Assembly (NCBI RefSeq): GCF_037038585.1
Contig: NW_027288510.1
Span: 3,043,001-3,107,000, forward strand
DNA length: 64,000 nucleotides
Source of the DNA: Patagioenas fasciata
Lineage: Eukaryota > Chordata > Aves > Columbiformes > Columbidae
Direction: 5' to 3'
The translations under genes and the position numbers were made by a program. The notes under the pieces are model-generated. The model was given only the letters and a program-made list of their open reading frames with translations. It searched no databases and had not been told where the DNA came from. Shown here one piece after another: positions 33,862-47,900 of the stretch; positions within the stretch are counted from its first letter, which is position 1; every line of letters starts with the position of its first letter.

Positions 33862-34109
33862 CTGCAGAACAGGCAATACCGTTAGTTAAATATCTCAAAG
33901 TGGCCATATTTGAGAAGCCCTGGGTCACTCCCACGTCCCAGAGGGTTCATCCCCACGAGGAGGAGCGCAGCTCTGTGCGTGTGTATTTCCACTCTCCGGG
34001 AGCAGCTCCTGGCAGCGCAGAGCTCAAGGCTGAGAGAACCTGAACCTGCCTGCGGGGGAAGAAAAGCTGCTTCGCCAGCTGGGCTGAGACCCTACCTCTC
34101 CTCATCACT

Positions 34110-37100
34110 TCAATGCCGCTGCCTCCTAAACCACTGCACGAATTTCTCATCTCCTGTCACGCAATAGCTGTTACATGAGGACTGCAACAGCTTAATTTGT
34201 GCGATTACTTCAAACTCCTAAGAAAACAAATAATAAAATAGGAATTCTAATTAGAAAAATAAAGCCAGTCTCGTTAATACACTAAACACACGCAGCAACA
34301 GATCCAGGACAAACTGCCCTCGGACAGAGGAAACCCCGGCACCTTCGCTCCTACTGATCTCTGACCAACAAGGCTCAGGCTGGAAGGCAACGCTCAGCCT
34401 TGATTTCTCGGTCCCAGGCACCCGCTTCGCTCTCTGCACCTTTGACCCACAACTATTTACTGCAGCACAAGGAAGATGGTCACAGACTGCATCTTGTGGC
34501 CAGCAAAGGTCTCACGCCAGCAGGTCTGATGCGCTCCCAGCACACAGAACACGCTCGTGTAACGTGTTCCCGTGAACACCAAACGGGGGGAACGTGCCCC
34601 AGACGTAACTCCCGCGGCAGCGAGTGCCCTGCGGCTCCTCTTCCCCTGCTGCCCGCATCTAAAAGGAATTTCTCTTCCCGCGCCGCCCCGCACAGCCCGG
34701 CAGAGGTTCACAGCGTGCCGGGGACTGTTCCTTCCTCACCCTCTGAGTAACGTGAGCGGCTGTTGGATACGCCCAGCAAAGACAACAGGCCTCGCCAAGA
34801 GAACGCTCTAGCAGAGAGCGTCAGGCACTAACGATCACAGAACAGTCACCGTTCCACTTACCCTTCGCCGCTTCTCAAAATTGATCAGGCCGCCCTGTTG
34901 GAAGGACAGAGAAGGGATCGGAGGAGAAGAGCACAGGCTCGGCTGGAGTTGATCACAAACAGGATGAACAGGATGAAGTAGTGACACCAAGGGACAGGCC
35001 AGAGCTGCCCTGACCAAAGGCCTCTACAAAGACCCGTTTCCAGCTCTAGGATAAGCCACAGCACTCGTGTACCTGAGTCTATTTGTTAAATACATTCCTC
35101 TCTTTTTAAGAACTGCACTAGCACCCAGTGGAAGATGCAGGAGCAGACACAGTGTCTGCAAGGGAGGGAGGAGATTTAGGATTCCAAAAATTGCCCCAAA
35201 TTACCTCGAGATAGTCCTGAAGGGCTGTGTCCAGCATGACGAGGTCAGTGAGGAAGGTACCCAGGTAAGGTACCGTGCCTTGTGTGACTCCCTGCAAACG
35301 GTCAGAGCAATGGTGGATTAATTGACTGAGAAGTCATAATTATACTAATTAGAATACTCCTGTGGAAGCAAACAAAACACAACTAGTCTGCTTCACCAAA
35401 CAGCGCTCTTGTAAATGATGCTTTCACGACATCATCCTTGGTATCTCAGCCAGCGGTTCATGTCTGCACAGAGCGGTATATAAGCCAAAGTGCTCATTCG
35501 TAACTCCTCTGCGTCAAATCTCGCTGTGCGGCACCTCTCGCCCCAGCAGAAAAGCCGGGATTTACAGACCCGTCTTCCCCAAAGCACCGCATACGGGAGC
35601 TCATTGGTCAGGAACAGGGCTGAGCTCGGCTTTGGGTGAGATCACAACCTGGCAACTCAAGCTAATTCCCACCTTCAGCAGCAGCTCCCTGCTCGTCGCA
35701 AAGTTGTCACAGTCGGAGAAGATTTCGCAAAGCTCTTCGAACATCAGCATTGTGTCCCTGTACAGGAAAAGATTCAATGATTTAAGTTGTTTGTAAGCAC
35801 TCTGAATCAGATCAGGGGACAATTTTTTTCTCAAGAATCGTTAACAGTTGGGCACAGAAAAGATAAAAGCACCAAAACACATCCAGTGACACACTGCACA
35901 GCCTTACTTTGGAACGCAGGCCCAGGTCTTCTTCCGGCGATAAACCGAGGTGGACTGCAAGGCGGAAACGATGGCCTTCAGAGACGAAAAGTTGTTCAGG
36001 ATCCTACATTGCTGTGAAAGGAGCGGTTAGAAACACAGGAGCGTTAAACGTCAGCATCACCAATAGTCAGTGCTCTTCTGTCTGCCCCGTGTCCTGCTTG
36101 CTGCACATTCTCCCTGCTAAGCGGGCAGCTCTACAAATACTGAGCATCAAAAATATCACTCCCCGCTACAACCCCCCTGTCCCCTCCCAGCTCCACGGCA
36201 CCCGCACAAGGAACGTTAAACAGTCGCGAATAAACGCTTTACACGTCCGATACGGATCCACTTCTCCAAGATCTTCGCTCTTGGCTGTGTCTTTAATTCT
36301 TTGCTCTCCAGGATGGTGCTGAGCACGCAGTTGGTGACGGCGTTGAACTGCGAGATGGTGGCTCTGATGCTCTGTGCCAGCTGTTTGTTCTCTTTCTTGT
36401 CCCTTCGGGACCAGATGCAGCCCAGGCAGTGGTGGGGCACAACGTTCTGGAAGAGTGTCTAGAGGGAAACAGAGGTGTCCAACTCAGCCTGGAGCGCTAC
36501 TGCCCGCAGCAAGAAATGCACGGTTACAGTACAAACTGCAGCTGAATCCAGTATGGTATTAAAAGGGAAATATTGGTTTTCTCTCCAGTTTAAAATATAC
36601 ACTTTGGTATAACTCTTTAGGCCTGACGCCCTAAAAGAACTGTCAGCTAAACTGTCCTGGAAAAATAAAAGACACCTTTCTATCACTTACATTACCAGGG
36701 GGAAAGATTTCTATATCATAATACTTTTGAAAGAGATTGATACAAATAAGCCAAATCGGAGCACTACAGTTACAAAGTACTTCTACATCTTCAGGTGAGG
36801 TAGCCTAAGATACAGTCAAAATACGCTATTTCTGAGGGGTCAAATGCTAAACTTTGCAAAAGAGGCCACACAGTCTACATCCACACTGTATAACAAAAAG
36901 ACAAACACCTTCAGAAGAACTGAAGGAAAAGCCCAATCAATGAAGCAAGTCTGGATAACCAAGCAGAGCTGCGCTCTGTGTCCCAGCAACAGAGCGGTTC
37001 TGGAACAACAGACTTACACCGATATAAGTTAAAAAACAAACAAACAAACAATGAGAAGCCCAGAACTCTTTCCCCGAGCATTTCAAGTAATACCTATGAT

Positions 37101-40100
37101 CTACATACCGCATCCATGTATGTCAGCTGTTCTGCCACCAGGTCTTCTTGGGACAGCGAGAATTCTTCTGGGCCGCTGATCTCCAGTTCCTCTTCCTCGT
37201 CCGGGGTGCAGGGAGAAAGGCTGTGGAACGCGTCTGGCCAGCGGGGAAAACACGAGTCAGTGAATTTATACAGAAAACAAGTAATCAAAGCAGGTATTTG
37301 GAAAATCACTACATAGAAGAACAGAACATGCAAAGGGACCTGCCTGGGGTAACGGCCTCACCGTGCTGCATATTTTAGGGAGATAGAGAAGGTCCAGAAG
37401 ATTAAATGGGCAAAGAGAAGGTAGAAGAAAAAGAAATAGGGAGAACTGAGCTGTTCAGGGTCTCTTAGCTGAGAAGTGCCTTAACCCATTCACTAACCAT
37501 TCTTTGGAAAGAACAAACCCACCAACCCCCCCACAACAACTCCTTATTAACACTGCAGAACTTTGATAATCTGCTTGTCAGCATTTACGCATTCTATACT
37601 CTGAAAAACAGCTGAACTGCAAAGAGACAAGACTGCAATTATACTCCCAAAATATTACGCTGAGAATGCTCTTATGTCCACGTTTCAAGGGAAGAGGAGG
37701 AGAAGGGAGAGAGACCAGTTGGAAAGTTAAAACGTGCTTTGCTAGTACTACTGATGAGGAGAGAAAGTAATGCAAAATATACGAAACCAATCGTGGCTCC
37801 AGCAGCTTCAGGACAGGCCCCCGGACGCCCTGGGCTGGACTCGGCACTAAACCAGAGCTGGATTCAGGGCTGCAGGGCTGTACAGAATTGATCAGCAGCC
37901 TTGGCTGCCGCAGCACTAAGTCTAAACCTGGGCCTTTTCTGCACACCAGTCCTACTGTTATGCGCTCCAGAGCCAACGGGGTCTGAAAAACACGCAGGTA
38001 ACGTGAGAAAAATGCATGTAGTAGAACTCAGTCTGCCTACTAAGGCTGGAAGTTGATTCCAGTACTCATTCACATACCACGTGAGCTCTTACGACTTTTC
38101 GGCTCACGGCACAGGAAGCTTTGTGCTCTGGATAAGGGGATGTGTCAGGCTTGACGCTGGGAGAACACACAGACAGCAGAGAAAGGTACTTTACCATCAT
38201 TCTCCCATTCTTCTTTCTGGAACTGCTCCAGGAGGTTCTGCGCCCTCTTCTCCGGGTCAGAGCCGGGCATGTTCTTCTTCAGATAACTCAGCACCTTCTG
38301 CAGACACACGTAGTCGGGCGGCTCTCGGAAATCGTCGGCACATTGGTCGAGCCAGGCTTGTAAAATCGATGCCATCGCACTGTGAGCAAATTCAGAGAGA
38401 ACACATGGGTTGTATGCAGCAGGTATTGATGCAATCGCATGGATCTGTACCTAATATAACAACAGGAACACTGAGACATTCATCCCCCACGTGAGGGCAG
38501 TATGGACACTTCTGTGAGCACAGAATTTAATTTGTTCTTTTTAGGCAAGAAATATTATTAAGATAATACTTCATAGGAAACTAAAGGCTGCTTCTTCAAT
38601 TACACCTTGAGAAACCAGCGCAGTCATTCATATTTTCTCTGCGTTGTATTATTGGATGTGTTATGAGACAGCTGATACTTGGCCTTTACACAAGCTCCTT
38701 GAAGCAAACAGGGCTGTGAATTGTCAAATGAAACAACAGCTCTGCTGCCCACGTCCCGCTCCAGCACCGAACCCTGACTGGGGCTCGCTGGGCGCTGCAA
38801 AACCAAACTTACGTCCTGAGCACTGTGCTGGATCCGGGGGAATTCTGGGTTCCATGTTCTTCAGAGCCCGAGATCTCCAGGTTTCCGTATCTGAAAAAAT
38901 GAGATGGCTGTTTAGAGGAACCTCTACTGAGCAACCCAAACAGCGTAATCCATATACAATTGGCATAAACATATAGATATTGGCATATTCATATACAATT
39001 GGCATGAAGACAAGGGCTTCATGCTGGACAATTCCACCGTGGCTGGGGAAGCTGCGGCAGAGATGAAGGGTTTGCACATATCCCCCGTGCACTGGTCTTT
39101 TTTTAAGGGACAAGCTGTATTGGTTTTCTTGTGTCCGTCCCAGTTTGGTTCCTTAGCGGTCAGACCACGCACGCTTTCCCCACCTGGCGCTTAAGCTTTA
39201 ATGAGATTTGGGATGTGGGCAACGTGCATTTACACATGGTGTGTTTACGCTGAAATCCTGAATTTTGCAGGATTCTTTTCTGTCAACGTCCCCCTGTCGT
39301 GTATAATAAATGACGGCTCAGTTTCCATTCTGTCCCGGCTCTCACCTGTCCAGGAGCAGTTCCAGGACTGTGCTGGTGGAAGCAAAGGCCCTGTACGTGG
39401 AGAGGAAGATGCTGATGTATGTGAAGTCATTATCGGCAAAGGCCCTGTACGTGGAGAGGAAGATGCTGATGTATGTGAAGTCATTATCGGCAAAGGCCCT
39501 GTACGTGGAGAGGAAGATGCTGATGTATGTGAAGTCATTATCGGCAAAGGCCGTCGGAAGCGTCTCCACCAGCTTTTCCAAAGTTCCAGCTTTCAGGGCC
39601 CTGCTGTTGCACGTCTCGTCCGGGCTGACAGTGTGTCCTGCAGGGAACTGGTCCCCTTCAGCCTACAAAGTGGAAACAAAGACAAAGCACAAAACTCAGA
39701 CAGAAGCCAGAGCCCCGACAGAGCTTGCACAACGAAACACAGATTCCATTCCACCTTTTCACAGGAATAGTCCATCTCTAGTTACTAAACAATTTTGTCG
39801 GTTTGGGCTCTCCAAACACCAAATGCTGTATCAAATACTGGAGGACAATCAAGACATTTCTTATTGAAACAGCCAAGTGTTTCCAGTGCTTAAACTGTAA
39901 TCTCCTGGTTGCCTTTGAAACTGACCATTCTCTCATAACAGGGCAAACCATTCAAAAACCCCGGATGCTTTCTTAGCATCCAGAAGTTTAAGAAAGGTTT
40001 GTCAGACTTCTTGCAGCATGAAAGATCTAAGTTCCTTCACTTACTCCAACCTCTACAAGAAAATACTAAGCAAGGTTTCAAGCTTCTCAGTACTTAAAGG

Positions 40101-42924
40101 AATTGGTAATAAAGCCCAACTCACTCAAAATGAACAAAACCAGTTGTATTCCTTTCAACACGGGTTCTATGAAATTTTCAGTTAGAGCTGCATTTCTCTC
40201 AGACACATCCACTACCAGCCAACGCTTTTCAGCTGAAAAGCCTCCAAATCACTCTACAAATGCAGCATCACTAAGAACTCTTCCCATCAGCTGGAAAATG
40301 TACAGGAGGTCAAAAATACTTTCTGCTATTTCTCCCGGTAAAAACAGGAGGGAGAGATGGGAAATCTGCCACTCAAAGTCTCTATACTACCAACCTGGAC
40401 ACTACACCAAAGCAAGTTCTTATATTATTGCCTTGGATCCTGAAGAAAATGTAGAAACATCGCAACATAACATGAAAGTTCTACCCACCTCCTGACCCTC
40501 TGGCTCAAACTGCCACAGCTGCACCGATTGCAATGAAGTGAGGACACTTTGATCAGCTGGGGGCTTGGCCACCATGCCAGCTTTACTTACCCCGAGCCAT
40601 CTTGCTCCTTCGCTGTCAGTCTGCTGGATCTGCGCTCTTCTCAGGCTGTCGCAGTCAACAGCTCCTTCTTGTGCGTCTTCAGCTCCATCCTCAGTTGTGC
40701 TCTGCCAGGAAAAGGGCCAAGAGAAACAAGTCAGAGAGAAAGGAACATGGTCCCTGCACAAGCGCAGGCTGCAGACACCAGCATGCCAGCACCAGGATCT
40801 CACAACACCTCAACAACGCTCACTTCAGTTGCCACTTTTTAGCTGCCTTCAGTTACCTGGGCCTTTTTGGGCTTTTAACTGAAAGCAGAGAGGAGCTGAG
40901 TGCACAACTTACTGCACAAGTCAATGAAAGAGGTAAGAATTAAACCAGAGAGTCCAGATCTCCTGAACCCCACCACTAACAGCCGCTGTATTAACATGCT
41001 GATACATGTTGAGGAGCAAAGCACTAGAGAATTGAAAACAGATGTAACAATTAACTTCAGAAATACATATACTGGTCCCCCTGCAACCACATAATGCTTT
41101 TTCTTCATACATACCACTTGAATAATTAAAGTTTCAGGGCTTTACTGACTACCATAGCCTTAAGCACAGCAACAACTCAATTAGAAAGGATTTGAGTGCA
41201 GTGCAACCAAATCCTGGTTTGGGGTGCTGGGGTTTGGGGTTTTTTTGGGGGTTGCTTTTCTGGTTTTTTTTTACCTCTTTTAACTCTAAAATATCCCTAA
41301 GTCATACAGAACTGTCTGTGCACCAGTGACTTGCCTCTTGAACGCTCTGTGGAACCTCCACGTCTTCCCCAGGTTGGTTCCTCACATTTTCTTCCAGGCT
41401 CTGTGGAGTCTCCACGTCTTCTTCAGTTGGCTCGCTTGGAGTCTCCTCTGTGCACTCTGCAGTCTCTGTGTCTTCCTCTGTTGCCTTGCTTAGACCGTTC
41501 TCAACGCGCTCTGGAGTCTCTGCGTCTTTGTCTGATACCTTGCTTGTAGTCTCCACATCTTCCTCTCTTGTCTCGCTTAGAGTCTGCTCAATGCGCTCTG
41601 GAGTCTCCTCAACGCGCTCTGGAGGCTCCTCAGTACACTCTGGGCTCTCCACTTCTTCCTTGGTTGGCTTGGTCAGAGTCTCCTCAAGGCTGTGCAGAGA
41701 CTCCACATCTTCCTCGTGTCTCTTCTGCCTGGGTGTCCTCCTCCTTGGTCTTCTCCAGCATCTCCAAAGAGACAGGTTCCGAAAGGGGAAGTTCCGAGCC
41801 TGTTAGAAAACAACGGAAAAACAGTTTTGAATTGCAGATAGCAACACATTTACTTTTAACGTCCTTGCAAAAGTACCGGGACAAGATCACATGAACCCTG
41901 AAATTCAGACACTATTACAATGCAAAAAATAGATAGGATCATAGAAACATTTTGGTTGGAAGAGACCATCGAGTGCAACCGTCAACCCACCCCTGGCACT
42001 GCCCCATGTCCCTCAGGACCTCATCTATGTCCCTTTTAAACCCCTCCAGGGATGGTGACCCCACCGCTGCCATGGGCAGCCTGTTCCAATGTCTAATAAC
42101 CCTTTCACAGAATCCCAGAATCCCAGAATGTCAGGGGTTGGAAGGGACCTGGAAAGCTCATCCAGGAGCAGGAACACCCAGCTGAGGTTCCACAGGAAGG
42201 GGTCCAGGCGGGTTTGAATGTCTGCAGAGAAGGAGACTCCACAACCCCCATGGGCAGCCTGGGCCAGGCTCTGACACCCTCACCATGAAGAAGTTTCTTG
42301 TCAAATTTAAGAGGAACCTTTTGTGTCTCAGTTTGTACCCGTCACCCCTTGTCCTGTCACTGGTTGTCACTGAGAAGAGCCTGGCTCCATCCTCCTGACA
42401 CTCACCCTTTACATATTTATAAACATTAATGAGGTCCCCCCTCAGTCTCCTCTTCTCCAGCTCCAGAGCCCCAGCTCCCTCAGCCTTTCCTCACACGGGA
42501 GATGCTCCACTCCCTTCAGCATCTTGGTGGCTGCGCTGGACTCTCTCCAGCAGTTCCCTGTCCTTCTGGAGCTGAGGGGCCACAACTGGACACAATATTC
42601 CAGGTGTGGTCTCCCCAGGGCAGAGCAGAGGGGCAGGAGAACCTCTCTGACCTACTGACCACCCCCTTCTAACCCACCCCGGGTATCATTGGCTTCCTGG
42701 CCACAAGGGCCCAGTGCTGGCTCATGGTTTTCCTTCCTCAGTGTGATATATCACACTATATTTCAAATTTAATCTCTTTTTTTTAGCCATGCCTTTTAAG
42801 AAATGAGAAAGCATTACACAAATCCCTTTTATGAAGTGAAACTGCAAAAAGAACTATTACATTTTTTAGCACTAAAGGGACAATTTACCTGGGGAGGGCG
42901 GGCGGCGGGGCCCGGCTCGCTCAT
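34110..42924 (-). CDS. RALGDS-like: Gene C: RalGDS-like exchange factor with triplicated REM segment
   Basis: Same exon plan as gene B: 42889-42924, 41308-41799, 40591-40701, 39346-39662, 38813-38890, 38195-38379, 37109-37233, 36243-36458, 35908-36011, 35673-35757, 35205-35291, 34862-34894 and 34096-34217. Phases agree throughout. The product is about 658 residues, 36 longer than B, because exon 4 carries three 54-bp units. Exon 9 keeps the conserved tryptophan (KKTW), which B and D lost, so C has the best preserved RasGEF domain. The same TGA (34110-34112) ends translation before the RA domain. An ERV lies about 3.6 kb beyond its 3' end, not within it. Confidence 0.78.
37694..37884. mobile_element. 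Interspersed repeat in intron 6 of gene C
   Basis: Counterpart of 14680-14870. Confidence 0.4.
39395..39552 (-). repeat. 54-bp in-frame tandem repeat in REM exon of gene C (three units)
   Basis: Units start at 39395, 39449 and 39503. Exon 4 is 317 nt against 209 nt in gene B, exactly two extra units. The frame is kept, giving three FLSTYRAF motifs. Confidence 0.95.
41934..42733 (-). mobile_element. CR1 LINE fragments in intron 1 of gene C
   Basis: Counterpart of 2487-3290. Confidence 0.85.
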
Positions 42925-43380
42925 ACCCGTCCGCAGCAGGGCCCGCAGCCGATCCCGCACACGGCGCTGTGTCCGCGTCCGCAGGCAGGGCTGCTGCCGG
43001 CTCCGCCAGCCCCGCACTCCCGCTCTCTCTCGCACCGACCGCTCGCCCCCACGCCAACGGCGGCGACGGCTCCGCCGGCACCACGGCGACCGGACGCGGC
43101 CTCGCGGCGGCACGCGCCGCCCGCAGCCGGCCAATCGCAGCTCGCCGCCGCTCCGCGCGCGCCCCCTTGCCCCGCCCTCAGCCCGCCCGCAGTCCGAGCC
43201 CTTGCTCAGCCGGACAAGGCGCCGGGAGCGGGACGGACGGACCGAGCCGGGAGCGTGGGCATCAGACTGTGCGTGGAACACAACGTGTGCTGCGGCAGAG
43301 CCCGGGGCGAGCGCTCCCGGAGCTGCTTCACGCACACGCACCACGCGCTGGGATTTTACTCCTGGCCCTTTAAAGATTCC
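42870..43380 (-). promoter_or_regulatory. CpG-island promoter and first exon of gene C
   Basis: Counterpart of 3420-3930. The start codon is 42922-42924. Confidence 0.65.
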
Positions 43381-43409
43381 TAGCACAATTGCTTACATAC
43401 AGTTCTGAA

Positions 43410-43650
43410 CTAGATATTCATTCTGTGGCTTAAAGTGTTAGTTCGTTAGTAGGCTCTTATTATGTAGTTGGTTAACCCTTTAAAATGTTATTTCCCTCTA
43501 TCAATATAACTTCATAAACAAGTTTCCTAACTTTTTACATAGAACTTCACCACCTTTTCCTTTTCCAGGTTCAGAGCCCGTGCCCCATTTGGTTATATCT
43601 GTAAACATTAAACATCTTCTCAGCACGAACCACAGCTGCATTTCTCACAG
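43410..43650 (-). mobile_element. Old class I ERV 3' LTR remnant (copy 3)
   Basis: Counterpart of 3960-4202. Confidence 0.5.
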
Positions 43651-43666
43651 TTCCCCTTTTTGCTTT

Positions 43667-44790
43667 TTATCCCATTGATTCGTGCCTTGACTTCAAAGTT
43701 AGCCAGCACCTGCCTAAAATCATTAATTTATACCCCGTTCCTTTTGTTGCCATTTCAGGATCGATAGGCATGGCTGAGATTTGCATGCCTTGGACTGCTG
43801 AATGTAGTAACTGAATAAAGCACGGGATCATGCACGGCACAAACAGTAAACGCAGAAATGCACATACTATCACGAACCCTATTTTCTTCCACCAGGCTAC
43901 AGTTTCGAGACCAATATCCATTAGGTGGACCTGGCCACCAAGTGGGAGGAATAGAGGTACTTGACGAATTTGCCCTCAACGCTAACTGACAAGGGGTTCG
44001 TCCAACGTATTCAGTCATTTGAGACCCCCCACATATCCAGCACGAGGTGACATTTAATTCTCGGGCTGTCTTTTCCATAAGATCTATAAACAGGTTTTTC
44101 CCTGCTGTCGGTAATTGTAATCCCTTGTCTTTTTGCCTTATTTCCTCATACCAATCACTGCTGTTCTGTACCAATTTCTGTTGCTCTTGCTTTCCTTTTA
44201 ATTCCTGAGTGGCACTCTTAACTAACTCCTCCTTCTACTGATCTTGCACTCCCCCTCCATCTGAATAGCCCCACTCACCACCTTGTGTAAAACAGATCCT
44301 CTGTTCTCCCCTAGGGCAGGAGGCAGAGCCTACAGCGAGTCCACCTTTCTCTAGGTTAGTTGCTACCCATCATTCCTGCCCTTGGATTTCACACTTCTCC
44401 AATTTTGTTCTACCATAACATCCAGAATTAATAGGAGCGTGATAATGTAGAACATGTTGGGTTAGTCTCCCTATTCTCACACGCTCGTAGCACTTGGTAC
44501 AGGGATTGGCCAGGCTAAGTTGGGAACAATAAGTCACCACTGCTAGCAAGGGGATCAGGTCCAGGGTTCTGCACCCTCTGCCTCTCTGGCCGACCAGGCT
44601 GCAGCCGCAGCCGAGTTCGTCATCTTCTCGGCAGCAAGGGCCGTGTCCCCGCCTTTCCTGTTTTTACCGTTAGCGTGGCGACTTTTTATCGTTTCCCAAC
44701 TCTTGGCCTTCACTTCCCAGGAACAACAGGAGCAACACGGAATGTGGTTTCTCTGTCTGCACTCTGTTCTCCTCATCACTGGTGGGCTCT
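43667..44790 (-). pseudogene. env: Old class I ERV env remnant (copy 3, uninterrupted)
   Basis: Same broken env as copy 1. The site ctctag near 44350 is intact, an empty site for the class II ERV seen in copy 2. Confidence 0.65.
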
Positions 44791-45049
44791 AAATTCCCAT
44801 TCACCCCTTCAGTAAATACCTCCCACCATTCTCCGCTATTCTTTTTCTATTCTTCCAGCGGCAACTGGAATCCTCAACCGAGCCCCGGTTTCCTTATCTT
44901 CTGTTCTTAGACATTTCTTACACAATCCTGTCGGTAAGTTCCCTTTGTGGATATGCTTATACCACAGTCCATTTACAACCTAAACATCAAATATAAAATG
45001 AGAATTACATATACAACTCGGTTCAACACATTTAGCTATTAAGCCATTC

Positions 45050-45370
45050 TCATTTTCGTTTATACTGGGCATTCACATCAATAACACTAATAGTAGTTAC
45101 ATCACCAATCCCGTGTCAACTTCAATTTCAGTTCCCCTGGTTCTTGAGATACTTTCCAGGTTCTTTCTTCCGTCAGGGCTCCTCTAACTCGAGAGACGCG
45201 TGTCCATCCTTTCCCTGCCCTCCCAACAGCTGTTTCTGTAGTTAACAAAACAAGAAAAGGTCCCTCCCATCATGGGGTTGGAGTTTCTTCTTTTCAGGTT
45301 TTCATTAGTGTTGCCCCCATATCTACCAGAAATTCTACTTGTTTGTTCATTTGGGTTTCTTCTTCCCAAT
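45050..45370 (-). pseudogene. Old class I ERV protease/integrase fusion remnant (copy 3)
   Basis: Counterpart of 5600-5930. Confidence 0.6.
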
Positions 45371-45379
45371 GCGGTGAGC

Positions 45380-46040
45380 ACCACCCAGGCTGCTCACCCA
45401 GAAGGACTAAAACTGCTTCCCAGTGCAACCCCAAACACCCTTCACTTCAGCAGGTGACCGCACTTGTGCTTTCAGCTCCTGGGCTGGTGCTGTCCGGGCT
45501 TTCCCTGCTCAGCACTGACTGTGTTTTGGGAAGGCAGGAGCCAGTGCAAACCCTTCTCCGCTGTTCTGCTCTTTTTCTGCTCTTTTTCCCCTTTGCTGTG
45601 AAGCTCAGCTGCTCCATGAGTTATTGTGTTCTCCTGTGAGCGTGGGGTTTGTCCTCTGCTGTGGAGCACGAGAGCGAAGCCCCCGGAGCCCCGGCTGGTG
45701 CAGACCCCGCAGCGAGGGTGACAGACCCGGAGCCAGGAGCAGTTTCCCCAGGGTGAGGAGCAAGTGGAGCTGCTCACACCAAGGGCACAGGCAGGGTTGG
45801 TGCACGTCACCGGTTCTAAGGCTGTCACCAGAACCTGACAACCTGACAACAGTGTGCTGGCTCCCCGGGCAGTTGAAGTACAACCAGAACGCAAGAGGCA
45901 GCTTAAATTCGGGGTCGTCTTTTTGCCAGGAGCAACAAATGCCGTGATGGAGACAACGGGGAAAAGGTGGAAACTCTCAGACCGCGGTGCAGTCTGAGAG
46001 GAAAAGAGATGAACGAGACACTGAGGAGCGGGAAGAGTTG
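45380..46040. other. Unrecognised spacer of the duplicated unit (copy 3)
   Basis: Counterpart of 5940-6598. No gene seen. Confidence 0.5.
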
Positions 46041-47888
46041 ACGTATTTATCATAGAAACATTAAAGGTTATAGAGAGATGGAATGTTACACGAGATCAAA
46101 TATTTAAATACATTCGCTCCAGACACAAAATAGTGTTAAAAAGTTCATCTATTTATTATAGATACATTAAATATTATACAAAGCTCAAACATGATCTAAA
46201 GATCAAACATTAAAATCTACTAACTCCAGACAAGAATTGGTGGGAAAACGTTTGCATATTTATTATATAAGTATTAAATATTAAATAAAGATTAAATAGA
46301 ATACAAAATCAAACATTAAAATATATTAACTCCAGACACAAATTAGTGGTCAAAAGTTAATCTATTTATTATAGAAACATTCAATATTATATGAAGATTA
46401 AATATCATATAAAGATCAAATATTATCTAGAGATCAAACACTAAAATCTACTAACTCCAGACGAGAATTGGTGGAATAAAGTTCAAGTATTTATTATATA
46501 AATATTAAATAAAGATTATGTATTATATAAAGCTTAAATATTAATCCTAGTAACTCCAGATCAAAAAATACTGGAAAAATGTTTACGTATTTTTATAGAA
46601 ACATTCAATAATATATAGAGATTAAATATGATATAAGGATCAAATATTAAACTATATTAACTCCAACAAAAATTAGTTGAAAAAAGTTACGTATTTATGA
46701 TAGAAATGTTACATATCTATAAAAACTAAATACTACATAAGGATCAAATATTAAAATATTTTAACGCCAGACAAGAATTGGTGGGGGAAAAAAGTTCACA
46801 TATTTATTATGTAAATAAAGATTATGTATTAAATAAAGATTATGTATGATATAAAAGCTCAAATCTTAATATATATTAACTCAAGAGAAGAATTAGTGGA
46901 AAAAAAGTGACGTATTTATGATAGAGATGTTACATCCATGTAAAGATTGAATATGACATAGGGATCAAATATTAGAATATTTTAATGCCAGACAAGAATT
47001 GGTGGAAAAAAGTTCAAGTATTTATTCTATAAATATTAAATAAAGATGATGTGTTCTATAAAGCTCAGTTATTAGTATCTATTAACTCCAGAAAAAAAGG
47101 GTGGAAAAAAGTTTCTCTATTTATTTTATATGCATCTCTAGATATGTGATATAAAGCTCAAACACTATCTACAGAAGAAACATTAAAATACATTAACTCC
47201 AGACAAAAATGGGTTGAAAAACGTTGATATACTTATCATATCAATATTAAATATTATACAAGGATCAAATATTATATAAAGATTTAATAATAAAATATAT
47301 CAACTCCAGAAAATAATTATTGGGGAAGGTCTATGTACATAGTAAATAAATATTAAATATTAGTACATTAAATAAACATATTAAATAAATATTAAACATT
47401 AGTACATTAAATAAAAATATCACATAAATATTAAATATCAGTATGTTAAATAAAAAATATTAAATAAAGCTCAAATACGAGATACAGCTAAACCATTTCA
47501 ATATATTAACTCCAAGGAGAAATTAGTGGAAAAAGTTTACGTACTTATTCTGTGAATACTGAATATTATACAAGCTAAAATATTCTATAAAGCTAAGCTA
47601 TTTAAATATAGGAACTCCAAGCAGACATCAGTAGAAAAAAGATGATATAATATTGAAGGTTTCTGTAGAAGTATGGAAAGATTAAATATGATAAACACAT
47701 CGAGTATTAAAATACATTAACTGCAGACAAAAACTGGAAAAAAGTTAATATACTCGTTATAGAAATATTAAATATGATACAAAGCTCAAACATTATATAC
47801 AGGTCACATATTAAAATACATGAACTCCAGACTAAAACTGGGGGGAAAAAAGTTTACATACTTATGATATAAACAGTAAATCCTATCC
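46041..47888. repeat. AT-rich tandem array, about 105-bp units (copy 3)
   Basis: Counterpart of 6599-8445, downstream of gene D. Confidence 0.8.
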
Positions 47889-47900
47889 AGAGCTCAGCCA

